Shown: positions 12,219 to 21,060, numbered from the stretch's first letter. The stretch is DNA of 34,490 bases from Chromera velia (GCA_018398765.1 JAHBMJ010001156.1:1-34490), one strand, 5' to 3'. The notes: generated by a model not told the origin, from the sequence alone. A program made the numbers and translations.

Positions 12219-12420
12219 CGACCTCCTTAAACCTAACCACTACTTAAAAACTCAAGCCGCATTTTTGGATAAGCTTGAAAGTCTGTGCCGCAGGCGCAGA
12301 TCATTTACAACGTCTTGAAAGCCAAAGCCACATATAGTGACCATGTTTGATTTGATTATATTTGATTTGATTTGATTTGAGCTTCAACCTCAAATATTTG
12401 ATATTTGAGGTAAGATTTGA
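12219..12420 (+). repeat. Inverted repeat, left end of the nested element
   Basis: Pairs with 13850-14079. Shared landmarks in order are ACCTCC..GAACCTAA, ACTTAAAAA, GCCGCA, a GCGTAGGCG-like block, and GTGACCATG followed by TTTGATTTGA repeats. Confidence 0.65.
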
Positions 12421-12729
12421 GGTTAACCTCTTAGGGTTCCTCACTGAGTCACTGACTTACTATCACTCTGATCATTTTTCTCATGACAATAGTTATCAGA
12501 ACATTTCTGATGTGTGTTTCAAAAATTTAAAAAAATATATATATAATTATAACTTATCAGTTCCGTAAAAAAAATATGCCTGTGTGGCAGTGTATATACA
12601 CTAGTCACTGAGACTCACTCTAGTACTAATAGAGATTAAGAACGTAAAATTGATAGATTTGAAATTGCATATGACTTTTTGTTGATACGATAAAGTTAGA
12701 GCACGTACCAAAATTGAGGTGACAATCAC

Positions 12730-13515
12730 TCAGCTTTATGGCACTTCCTTTTCCTCTTTTTCATGATCACTTTCTTCAATGTGAATCGAATTGATCGGTG
12801 GTGGGAGCTGCTGAGAGCTTTTTCTCTGGCTTTTCGGTTTTTTAGGAGTGGGTGCTCTTGGGCTTCTATTCGGTTGTGGAGAGATGACAACGGGGTGAGA
12901 CGGAGAACCACGCACACGTTTGCTATTGCTGTTGGTGTTGGAACGGTGTGGGTTACCGTCCTGTTTCTGGGTAGCTAAGCATCCAGAGTTAGTAAGTTCG
13001 GCTACCCTCTGTGCCGCACCAGGGCCGACAACAAGCCCCTTGTATTGGAGGTAAATATAGAGAGGTCGGTAGCCTTCCTCACCCGGAGTGATAACTTTCT
13101 CAGGAGGGGGAAGTTTCCCACCAACCTTGATTCTCTTCTTATGCGTCTCTGTATATGGTGCAACCACGGCTTCTGCTTCATCTTTGGTGGGGAAAAACGT
13201 TCACACGTCAGGCTACTTCGTCCCCCCTGCCCCTTCCGACGACTTTTCCTGTCTTTCTTGGAGCAGCTACACATGTTTGTCAGACGTGATCGTCAAACCA
13301 TACTGATTGATGAGGTGGGTTTGAAAAGAACTGGTTGCCGCTGCTGTATACTCACAGCCATAAATAGTTTCTCCTTCCCTCTCGGCTCCTTATATTTTCA
13401 CCTGACACTGAATCACATTTGCCCCCTTTTGCACGGACTATATTTTTTTTGCGTACCCGGCTCTAAAACCACATGCCTCTTTCTTCCCGTTCGACCCTGT
13501 CGGATTGTATGACAT
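12730..13515 (-). CDS. Nested-element protein of unknown function, TAR read as Gln
   Basis: From ATG at 13515 to TGA at 12730-12732 a single frame of 262 codons reads as a coherent protein if TAA/TAG are Gln. There are five TAR codons, the last three codons before the terminal TGA. One in-frame TGA at 13201-13203 interrupts it after residue 104, so it is either two genes, a mutated CGA, or a read-through site. The first part is Lys/Gln-rich with several Cys. The second has KLPPPEKVITPGEEGYRPLYIYLQ in spirit (Pro-rich then hydrophobic) and a basic Pro/Ser tail (SPRAPTPKKPKSQRK) that could be a nuclear localisation signal. It has no family I recognise. With the standard code only the second half (12736-13167) is visible. 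Confidence 0.5.
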
Positions 13516-13849
13516 GTCTTTACGGGGTGTAAAATGTTTGCAGACGCTTAAAAAGGGGGCCGTAAAAGATGTTCCAGCACCAGAAAAGTCAACACAGCTG
13601 TTCAGCAAAACGTTCAGCTGATCGGTTTACCTCTATATGAAGTAAAAGGGGGTGAAACGTCAATTTCAGTGCAGCTCAAAACGTTTTTGTTTTTGAGAGC
13701 AAACCATCAAGATTTAGGTTTTTTCATTTGAATCAGCATGCGTGACGGATCGGTACTTACAAAAGTTTTTTCGGGACCTTCATATTTGAGGTTGAAAGTC
13801 ATATTAATCAAATATTTGATCGTATTTGATAGGTCTTTAAAATACTAGG

Positions 13850-14079
13850 TCCTCCCTGACTGGATATTTGATTTGAGCTTAAGCCCTACCTCAAATCAAA
13901 TCAAATCAAATCAAATCAAATCAAATCAAACATGGTCACTAGCCACATACATTATCTAGACGGTATTTTGAACGCCTACGCCGCAAGCGTAGACGGTCTC
14001 TTAAAAAACAATGCCGCAGATAGAGATGATCTTGATGATATTTTTTTAAGTGACACTTAGGTTCAGGGAGGTTTAACTT
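13850..14079 (-). repeat. Inverted repeat, right end of the nested element, with (TCAAA)n
   Basis: Reverse-complement partner of 12219-12420. It contains about nine TCAAA units at 13890-13931. Pentanucleotide number differs between the two copies. Confidence 0.65.
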
Positions 14080-14086
14080 AGTAGGG

Positions 14087-14263
14087 CTATATATGTATAA
14101 ATTTTTATATATCTAATGATCAACTAAAGTAACTGTTTTAGTAATAAAAAATAAGAACCGAATGCCTGAGCAAAATAAGTATATTACTAGCAGTGGCCTA
14201 GGTAATAGTGTATAAGGACTATTTGGAAACATGTTTATACCTAGGTTTATACCAACGGCACTG
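14087..14263 (+). repeat. Left TIR of the 9-kb element, inner part
   Basis: Continues the left TIR after the nested insertion. It matches the reverse complement of about 20,695-20,870, including ATGATCAACT-AAGTAACTG, then AAAATAAGTATATTACTAGC and AGTGGCCTAG, and ends near AACGGCAC. Confidence 0.85.
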
Positions 14264-14584
14264 GCCGGAGACTTGGAACTACTAAACGAATACCTTAGAG
14301 TGAAAGGTTTACCTACTGCTAGAGGTAGCCAAGCAGTGCCTGACGTAACAACAACAACTAAGTGGGAGGTGGAAGAGATTCTGGATTACGACGAGCGATG
14401 CAATTGGTACAAAGTGAGGTGGCAAGACTCTCCACTTGGAAAAGATAATCCAGATTGGGCGAATACAGCCGATTTCAAAGGCTGTGGTGACCAGTTATTG
14501 ATTGAGTATCATCACAAAGTTACAAAAGATCTCCAGCTTCTTGAACAACATCTTGCTGTATTGAACTTTGACCAATGGGAATGA
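14162..14584 (+). CDS. Chromodomain protein of the 9-kb element
   Basis: About 140 residues ending at TGA (14582-14584). The C-terminal half is a chromodomain: WEVEEILDYDE, then WYKVRWQDSP, an acidic Asn/Trp segment, and GCGDQLLIEYHH, which follow the strands and C-terminal helix of the fold. Chromodomains bind methylated histone tails and occur at the C-terminus of chromoviral and Polinton integrases, where they guide insertion. Here no catalytic domain precedes it. The start is uncertain. ATG 14162 lies inside the TIR and requires one TAA (14210) to be read as Gln. ATG 14231 gives a frame with no TAR codon. It is the only plus-strand gene of the element and lies at its left edge. Confidence 0.7.
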
Positions 14585-14792
14585 GACCATGATCTACTAA
14601 CTTTAGCAGCGACGAGAGTAAAAACCGAGGGGGGAGAAGAGGCAAGCATAAAATTTGTACCAAGCGCAGAGCTTAAATATTTTTTCAAATATCAGATTCC
14701 ACCCACTCTTTAAGAAGAACTCGGTCAAGTACACCTTACATTAAAGGCATTGTATGAATCAGGAAGAGAAATATAGAGAAAACCTCGTTCAC

Positions 14793-15182
14793 TCATGGCA
14801 GCTGATCAAATGATGACAAGCTCTCAAGATTAATAAGCAAAGAGCTCATCTGGATGGATTAAAGCGATTCAGTTAACGCTTCAAAAGCAAGCAGCCTCTT
14901 TTGTTTACTCTGCTCAGCCTGGCATCTTTCAGGAGATGGAAGACTTTATGCGAGACGACTCGTTAATATACCGAGGTAATAGCCCTTGTAGTAACACTCT
15001 TTACAGCTCCCAACAACTATATCAGCTGGAACTACTAGGGTCTCACCACACCATAGTTGTTTTAAAAAGAATTGACGGACACGCTGTTGGGTAGCTGGTG
15101 AAGAGTGTACTATACGATCGAAAAACGACTTGGTATTTCGGCTTCTCCAAATGGCTGAGTGTATATCTGTAAAAGGGTTCAT
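14793..15182 (-). CDS. Element ORF of 129 aa, two TAA codons read as Gln
   Basis: ATG at 15182, TGA at 14793-14795. With the standard code it stops after 78 residues at TAA (following LTSRLA). Reading that TAA and a second one as Gln carries the frame through a Gln-rich helical C-terminus (RCQAEQSKQKRLLAFEAL) to TGA without a frameshift. The N-terminal half has a Cys pair (GSCKECYY) and basic and aromatic residues. No family recognised. On the plus strand the same DNA gives a TAR-interrupted frame continuous with the chromodomain frame, but it has no start and loses quality toward 15,290, so I take it as the shadow. Confidence 0.6.
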
Positions 15183-15493
15183 TTTCAGAAGGAATTGAGA
15201 CTATGTTTGTGTACTTTTTGTTTTTATATTCAAGTATAAATGTACATGATTTTTTAAATAAAAACATGCAAGTTTTTGGTGCACATTGAAAGGGTAATAT
15301 GTGCATATGACACAAATCCGTACATTGAAAGGCGGACAGATGTGAGTGATATAAGCAAAAAGTGTTTTGTGAATCTAGTTTGTGGATGCAAAAAATACCG
15401 TCTTTAGGCAAATGCTCGCAAAACTTTTAACAGACCTGGAAAAACCCCCGAGTGAACCCTCAATAGACTTTGATTTGCTTCCACTTCACCCGG

Positions 15494-15715
15494 TCACTAC
15501 ATTTCTGCAGATGAAAAAAAAACTTATACACCCACTTCTTTCTATATTCCTGTAAGAACATACATGCAGCCACTGTGGTGCAAATCATCATCCAATTTGA
15601 AGGAAACTGTTTAAGTCTGCAACTATTTGTATACAAATTCGGAAATGTAATCAGATTTGACTTTATTAGGTGGAATTCCAAAAGCTTGTCTCATATTGAT
15701 TTCATAGCGATCCAT
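15494..15715 (-). CDS. Element ORF of 73 aa with five TAR codons
   Basis: ATG at 15715, TGA at 15494-15496. Five of its seven Gln positions are TAA/TAG, the last immediately before TGA. Read as Gln, the product is a compact small protein containing MRQAFGIPPNKVKSDYISEF and LDDDLHHSGCMYVLTG. With the standard code no ORF longer than 30 codons remains from this ATG. It starts 33 bp after the stop of the upstream gene (15749), in the same frame, as in tightly packed viral or transposon gene arrays. No family recognised. Confidence 0.6.
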
Positions 15716-15748
15716 ATTGAACGCATAAAAATCACGTTTCTATTTTTC

Positions 15749-16179
15749 TCATGACTTAATATTTTTTACCCCCTCTATATGATCTCCACTATTGTTTATC
15801 ATCATATCATGAGAGTACATGGTCGTACACTGAGCAGAATTTATTATTTGTGTCCTCAAAAACTCAGCAAACTCATTTTTGTTGAGCACAAAGTTAAGGT
15901 TCTGTATAAGCTGCTTGAACTCGGACGAAGTCTTCAAATATTCCTTCACAAAGGCACCATACTCTCTTGGGTGTGAAAAAACAAAGAAGTGCCTCTCCAT
16001 CAGGCACTTAATGTTTATTTCAAATCGCTTAGACAACCAGTCAATCAACGATTGAAGCCGGTTGTCCTGGTACCACCAAAACTTGTTTGATGTCTTTTCA
16101 TCACGTACGATAAACCAAAATTCCCAGGGATCAGTTTTATTTGAGACGTTTAGCCCCCATTTTGCAGAAGAAGTGTCAG
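15749..16179 (-). CDS. Element ORF, unknown function, 3' exon
   Basis: A 143-codon stretch ending at TGA (15749-15751). It is rich in Trp and aromatic residues (DPWEFWFIVRDEK, KFWWYQDNRLQSLIDWL) with a following helical region (EYLKTSSEFKQLIQNLNFV). It contains seven CAR Gln codons and no TAR. The start is unclear: there is no ATG upstream, but a T-rich tract ending TATTCCAG at 16180 looks like a splice acceptor needing a phase-1 donor. One candidate donor (GTATAG near 16408) would make it an alternative last exon of the large gene at 16306-19046. Otherwise its first exon is unknown. Confidence 0.5.
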
Positions 16180-16484
16180 CTGGAATACATATAAAATAAA
16201 TTATTATGGAACCCAGTCCCCCGTGGTTGAAACGGTTAGCCTTTTTCAAAGATATCCTAAAAGATATCTTTGATTGATACAAGCGCTAGAGTATACTGTG
16301 AGCTCTCAATGGCCTAGCTCAATGGCTTTTTCTAATTCATTATAGTCGAATGGTAATGGCCTAGGGTACTGGCTTTATTTATACTGCAGCACTGCTATAC
16401 CATGGTGCCTGTGCTACAAAGCTATTAATGACCAGTTGCTGATCTGGTTCTTCTAAGGGAGGAAACGATGGAGCGTACCGCATA

Positions 16485-16995
16485 CCCTGGACATTAATTT
16501 ATGGCCATTCTATGCGTGCATAGGCGTGCGAGACCAATCTAAAACCATCCCCCCCTTTCACTGACCATCCCGCCTGAGCATGAGGTGGGGGCGTCTTCCT
16601 AGCCAAGCAAAAGCAAACAATACATGCTGTTGCTACCTATCCGTTTACTTGTTGCTTTGCTTTCTAACAGCTTTTCTACTCATCTCTCACATACACTTTC
16701 TCACCACTAGAGTGTTGCATCGATTAACAGAAGTCCAGGCACTGTAGTAAGACACAGTCAGTCAGTCAGTCCGTATGGAGCGTGAAAAAAAACGAGTATG
16801 CAGATGAACAATGCATGAATGAGTGCGTACATTCTCTGCATCCACGCATGCAGAGGGCGCCAGGCGGCGGCGGCATCCCCCCCCCCTCCACGGCGCATGC
16901 TCGTTGGTCGGGGCCGGCCCAGGTCCTGTATGAAGGCCTGCAGAAAAGAAAAAGAAAGTGAAAGCATACAAATGGCCACAAATTAATGTCCAAGG
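16485..16995. mobile_element. 511-bp Tc1/mariner-type MITE with TA target duplication
   Basis: Terminal inverted repeats start CCCTGGACATTAATTT on the left and CCTTGGACATTAATTT on the right (reverse complement), with similarity for about 36 bp. TA dinucleotides flank both sides (16483-16484 and 16996-16997), the target duplication of Tc1/mariner elements. The inside is GC-richer than the host element and has no transposase. Removing it with one TA joins two halves of the large minus-strand frame exactly in phase. Confidence 0.75.
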
Positions 16996-17715
16996 TATCC
17001 GCTTGTGGTTGTCTGGTCCACCTAAAAAGAGTAATTTTTTTTTTAATAGGAGAAAATCAGTTGACCGCTCATTGTGGGGTGGAGGGGGTGCATGCTTCCA
17101 GAGAAGTTTTGTATATTCCTTTAGAGTGGACCTTCCAGAGTGAAGGAGGTCGTCGCGTGGTGGATTTGTTTAGATGAGTTGGTAGTCGTCAAGGGATGAA
17201 ATTTTCTTAGCCTCAGCTTTTTTTGCAGCTCTTGTAGGCAATGATACTGATGTTAATGGGCTTTCAATACATTTTATAATAGTAAACTGTCTTTTCCATA
17301 GAGTTTTTTCCTTCTTGCTGTTATTTTTCTTTTTTTCTTTGTTTTTGATTATCTTGCTGCTATCATTGCAGCTATATGATATATTGTGGTTACTTTTCTG
17401 AATCATTTCATTGGTAGTGGTGGAGAGGGTCACCATTGTACTGCTGTTACTGCTGCTATCATCACTGCTGCTACTACTACTGCTGCTGCTACTGCTACTC
17501 AGACTTGGAGTCTCTCTTTCCACATGAATATTGCTAGGCAGGGCACTCAAGTCAAGCAGACACTTCTTTTCTTCTATTGTATCACTAGTGTCTGTTGTAG
17601 CATTACCAAAATCTGTCGTTAGCTCATCTGTAGAGAGCAGCTGGACTGTTACATCTAGTGCTATCTTTGTCGGTGCTTGTGCTGTTACTGTTGTTGCGGA
17701 TATATGTTTTGACTA

Positions 17716-18027
17716 TGTTTGCACCTCTGCTTGCAGCTCTTTTTGCACCTCTGTTTGCACATCTTTTTGCACCTCTGTTTGCACCTCTGTTTGCACCTCT
17801 GCTTCCACCTCTGCTTGCACTTCTGCTTGCACTTCTGTTTACATCTCTGCTTGCACCTCTGTTTGTAGCTCTGCTTCTACCTCTGCTTGCACCTCTGCTT
17901 GTACTTCTGCTTGCACCTCTGTTTGCACCTCTGCTTGCACTTCTGCTTACACTTCTGCTTGTATCTCTGCTTACACTTCTGCTTGCACCTCTGTTTGCAC
18001 CTCTGCTTGCACCTTTGCTTGCACTTT
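17716..18027 (-). repeat. 26 x 12-bp coding repeat, Glu-Val-Gln-Ala/Thr
   Basis: Minus-strand unit GAG GTG CAA GCA/ACA, 26 copies without indels. The third codon is CAA in 21, TAA in 3 and GAA in 2. Other positions vary conservatively (GTG/GTA/ATA/CTG, GCA/ACA/AAA). Plus-strand frames through it (Cys-Thr-Ser repeats) are shadows. Confidence 0.85.
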
Positions 18028-19094
18028 TGTTGTACTTTTTGTCTTTACTTCTAGTATCTGTGGTGCAGCTTCTACGATCTCTTTTGTTTCCACTACTGGT
18101 GTTGACTTCATATTTTGTTGTCTTTCCATGCTTTTCAAGGTTGATACTGATGCTGATGCTACATTTGACAGCTCTATGATCTCACTTTAAATTTTTTTTC
18201 TGCTTCTACCTGCAGTGCCTCTGTAGGTATTGCTTCTGCGGTCTTCTCTTTTTCTTTCATTTCTGTTACCAAAACGGGTGTCAACGCTTTATCTTCCTGC
18301 TGTTGTGTATTAGTTTGTATTTTTACTTACACTTGCAGCCCCACCTTTGCTCCTAATGCAAAAGCAGATGTTGATGCCTTATTTATTGATCTATGCTGAA
18401 TCTCCTTTTCTATGTTTTTTTGTGGTAGTTCTGTAGGTGGTTCTTCTGCTGATATTTCATTTTGTCTTCCCATGTCTGCAGACACTTCTTTGGTAGGGGC
18501 TATTGGAGCCATTACTCCGCTGACTGGACAAGGTACAGTCATTGTTTCACATTTCGTTTAACTTTGTTTATTGTTAGTTTCAATACAGTGGATTTGACTA
18601 ATAATGCTTACTGTTTTCAGGTCGTTTAGACATGTACTGGGGATACTCTTAGTAAAAAGACGTAGACGGCTCTTCATCACAGAGGGCCCTATAGGTTTTC
18701 TATCATTTGTTGCGAATAATAGCCTAAGAGTGGGAGAAATATACTTCAAGCTATAATTTGTTTGAGTGACACCTGACTCTGCTTGAGTATGAGAGTCTGT
18801 TTTCTTGTTATCAGCCCACTGTATCTGTGTTGAAGAATTAAATACTGTTTGCTTGCATCTTAACATTTTTTCAAGCTCCTCTTTCAAAGCAATTATCGCT
18901 TTATCTTTTTTGTTAACTTGCTTTTCAAGATAAACAGTACGCTTTTGATAAGATGATAAGTGTTGTTGAAGGTATTGTGTTGATTTATACTATTTTCCAC
19001 AGTGTTCGCACGTTTTAATCATCATCATAGACTCGTTAGGTTGCATAATAGCTGCAGTGCTTATATTTGATAGTTGTCTTATAAGTAAACGCTT

Positions 19095-19699
19095 TCAGTT
19101 CTTTAGGTCGTTTTTGAACCCACTTGTTGCCCTTTGTATATTTTGCCTTTTGTTAACAGTCTTGCATGTCTATCTTTTATGCTTTAAAGCAGTAACGATC
19201 TGATGCTCGACAGTGTAAGCAACACGTAATCTTGTAGGCTTACTGGTGCTACATACTTCCAGAAAGAACCACTGTAAGGTAGTGACAGAATTTGGGTAAG
19301 GCACATACTGCATATACTTATAATCGGGGTAACATGTAGTTATACAGCAGGAATAAAGTTTCTCTTGTTCAGATACAGCCTTGATTATACAAAAGAAAAC
19401 AAGACTGAAAAAACATCATACTTAAGTGAAGGCTTTACTTATTGCCAGTCAACTATTCCCACTCCGTCTCACTCTTGTTTTCTCTCATTTTGTTCTCTTT
19501 TCTAGTATCCATATGTATTTTTATTGTGGTGATGCAATGTAATCTTGTTGTTTTATTAGTATTCCACTTCTTTTTCATCGTCTGCTTTCATTCCTCTGGG
19601 ATTTATCGTCTGCCCTAATGTTGTTCCAACTTATCCTATATATTCTGTTTATAGTTTATTTGCCTTCATCGCTTTATATTCTTTCTCTCTTTATTCCAT
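19095..19699 (-). CDS. Element gene of 178 aa, two exons, seven TAR codons
   Basis: Exon 1 (19473-19699) starts ATG GAA TAA and contains six TAR codons in 75 residues. Exon 2 (19095-19404) has one TAG and ends at TGA. The 68-bp intron (19405-19472) has a GTGAGA donor and a TTTTTTCAG acceptor, phase 2 on both sides. With TAR as Gln, exon 1 is a hydrophilic Lys/Glu/Asn-rich segment (TTLGQTINPRGMKADDEK). Exon 2 is more structured, with Cys and aromatic residues (CCITTCYPDYKYMQYVPYP) and a basic C-terminus. It lies just upstream of the large gene and in the same direction. No family recognised. Confidence 0.6.
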
Positions 19700-19954
19700 G
19701 ATGATTCTGCTCAGATTTTTATGAGCGAATGTTGCTTTCTGTGCAATGTCTGATTGACGCCCTGGGGCATAGCTATGAGGGGCGTAATCTACCTATCTAT
19801 TCATATTGTCTGGTTCAGTAAGTGATATGATTATTTTTTTATAGATCGTTCCTCATACATACTTTCTGTTTCTCTGCACTCTTTTGTTGGCCACTCATCT
19901 ATTGTTTTAACATTCAATTGCTTCCTTTGTTTCCTATCAATGCTCTTTTCTCCC

Positions 19955-20550
19955 TGTAGACCTCTCCAGATCTCTCCACCCTCTGCAGACCCCCCCACCC
20001 TGTGGATCAGATCCTCTGCAGACCCCCCCGCCCTGCTGATCAGATCTTCCGCAAATCCCCCCACTCTGTTTGCCAGATCCTCCTACCCTGTTAATTAATT
20101 CTTTTTTAGACCCCTCCGCCCTTTCTGCAGACCCCCCCACCCTACTTGTTAAATCTCCCCTATTCTATCCGTCAAATTTCTATAGATCCCCCCACCCTGC
20201 CTCTCAAATTCCCCCCTACCCGGTCCTTTAAATTCCTCCCTACCCGGTCCGTCAAATTTTTTCTTACCCGGTCCGTCAAATTTTTAGTGATACCTCTATC
20301 TTGTCTGTATATCAGATTCTCTACAAATCCCTTGACCTTGCTGGGTAGACTCCTCTCTGCCCTGCCGATCAAATTTCTATAATCTTTACTTTTTGCAGAA
20401 ACTCCTATATCAAATTTCTGTAAACCCCTTCTTCCGTGTTCATCAAATTTCTGCAAAAGCCCCCTCAATGTCAAATTTCCGCAGAACCCCCTCAATCGTG
20501 TCATTAAATTTCTGTAGACCCCCCTCTAACGTGTCCATCAAATTTCTGTA
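19955..20550. repeat. C-rich minisatellite inside the right arm of the element
   Basis: Degenerate units of about 30 bp. The left half is CTGCAGACCCCCCCACCCTG with GATCAGATC. The right half is TACCCGGTCCGTCAAATTT and GTCAAATTTCTGTAGACCCC. The first half is the reverse complement of phrases in the 5764-6020 array. Confidence 0.75.
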
Positions 20551-20694
20551 ATACGTTCATCGTCCTTGACGACTGAATCGTAAAGAAAGACAGTGAAAAA
20601 AATCGATAGATCAGAGGTATGTACTATAGGAAGTAAAAATGACTTGAAGCAACGTACCTAGCAACGTACGCTGCTAAAAATTCACAATACAAAG

Positions 20695-21060
20695 GTGCCG
20701 TTAGTATAAACATGTTTTTGAATATACTTTCTACACTACTATCTAGGCCACTGCTAGTAATATACTTATTTTGCTTAGGTGTTTGGTTTTATATTTTTTT
20801 ATTACTAAGGCAGTTACTTCAGTTGATCATTGGATATATAAATATTTATATAACATTGTGTATACTCCTACTCTAGAAATATATTTATAGTTTAAAAAAG
20901 GAATCATAACATTTGTTAAACGTTCTTTTTATACCACCCTCTACTATAAATGCAAAGGTCACTTAAATAATATTACAATCATAACCGTATTCTCTACTTC
21001 TTAGATTACTGTACAAAAAATCGAACTAATATAGCCTTTTGGTATTCAGCTAGGCCCCTA
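20695..21060 (-). repeat. Right TIR of the 9-kb element (366 bp, uninterrupted)
   Basis: Reads on the minus strand from TAGGGGCCTAGCTGAATACC inward to AACGGCAC. Being uninterrupted, it shows that the left TIR was split by a later insertion. Confidence 0.85.

Larger units (their letters stand above)
12219..14079. mobile_element. 1.86-kb nested element inserted in the left TIR
   Basis: The left TIR stops at AGTAGGG (12212-12218) and resumes after a second AGTAGGG (14080-14086), which looks like a 7-bp target duplication. The intervening DNA has its own inverted ends: CGACCTCCTTAAACCTAA on the left against AAACCTCCCTGAACCTAA from the right, about 200 bp, with a (TTTGA)n run next to GTGACCATG in both copies. 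It carries one minus-strand gene, also with TAA/TAG inside its frame. Confidence 0.7.
16306..19046 (-). pseudogene. Large zinc-finger and EVQ-repeat protein gene, broken by a MITE and a 1-bp slip
   Basis: From ATG 19046 to TGA 16306-16308 the frame totals 743 codons if the MITE plus one TA is removed and one base is restored in the A8 run at 18192-18199. It contains 12 TAR codons. Order: an N-terminal single zinc finger (TCEHCGKQYKSTQYLQQH, the first Q being TAG), a coiled-coil-like Lys/Glu segment, a Pro/Ser/Thr-rich linker, 26 Glu-Val-Gln-Ala/Thr repeats (17716-18027), a poly-Ser run (about 17453-17505), a Lys-rich segment, and a C-terminus containing GGPDNHKRI and later LPFDYNELEKAIEL. It is the biggest gene of the element and the obvious candidate for a structural or DNA-binding role, but no enzymatic motif is visible. 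Each lesion is small, so the loss of function is recent or, for the A-run, possibly a sequencing slip. Confidence 0.65.
11992..21060. mobile_element. 9.07-kb TIR element, AT-rich, apparently coding with TAA/TAG as Gln
   Basis: Both ends carry the same sequence in inverted orientation, starting TAGGGG CCTAGCTGAATACC. The match extends through about 370-400 bp at roughly 80% identity by eye. Inside are one plus-strand gene (chromodomain) and five minus-strand frames, one of them a 743-codon gene. The left TIR is split by a 1.86-kb nested element (12219-14079), and a MITE sits at 16485-16995; without both, the element is about 6.7 kb. Long TIRs and several unrelated genes recall Polinton/Maverick-like or other large cut-and-paste elements. 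I found no integrase, DNA polymerase, packaging ATPase, protease or DDE transposase, so the class is open. No target duplication is evident next to the termini. Confidence 0.8.

Noticed and set aside
14585-15290. Plus-strand continuation of the chromodomain frame, open except for TAR codons
   Set aside because: It overlaps the minus-strand gene at 14793-15182, which has an ATG, a TGA end and better composition. The plus reading has no start after the TGA and drifts into AT-rich text. I treat TGA 14582 as the real stop.
17531-18190. 219-codon plus-strand Cys/Thr/Ser repeat protein
   Set aside because: It is the reverse complement of the Glu-Val-Gln-Ala repeat. The minus frame continues into non-repetitive coding sequence on both sides; the plus frame does not.
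12730-19699. RIP-like or deamination decay as the cause of all TAA/TAG codons
   Set aside because: Not excluded, but the EVQ repeat shows TAA only at Gln codons, frames lack other damage over long stretches, and all frames end at TGA. I keep it as the main alternative rather than the favoured reading.
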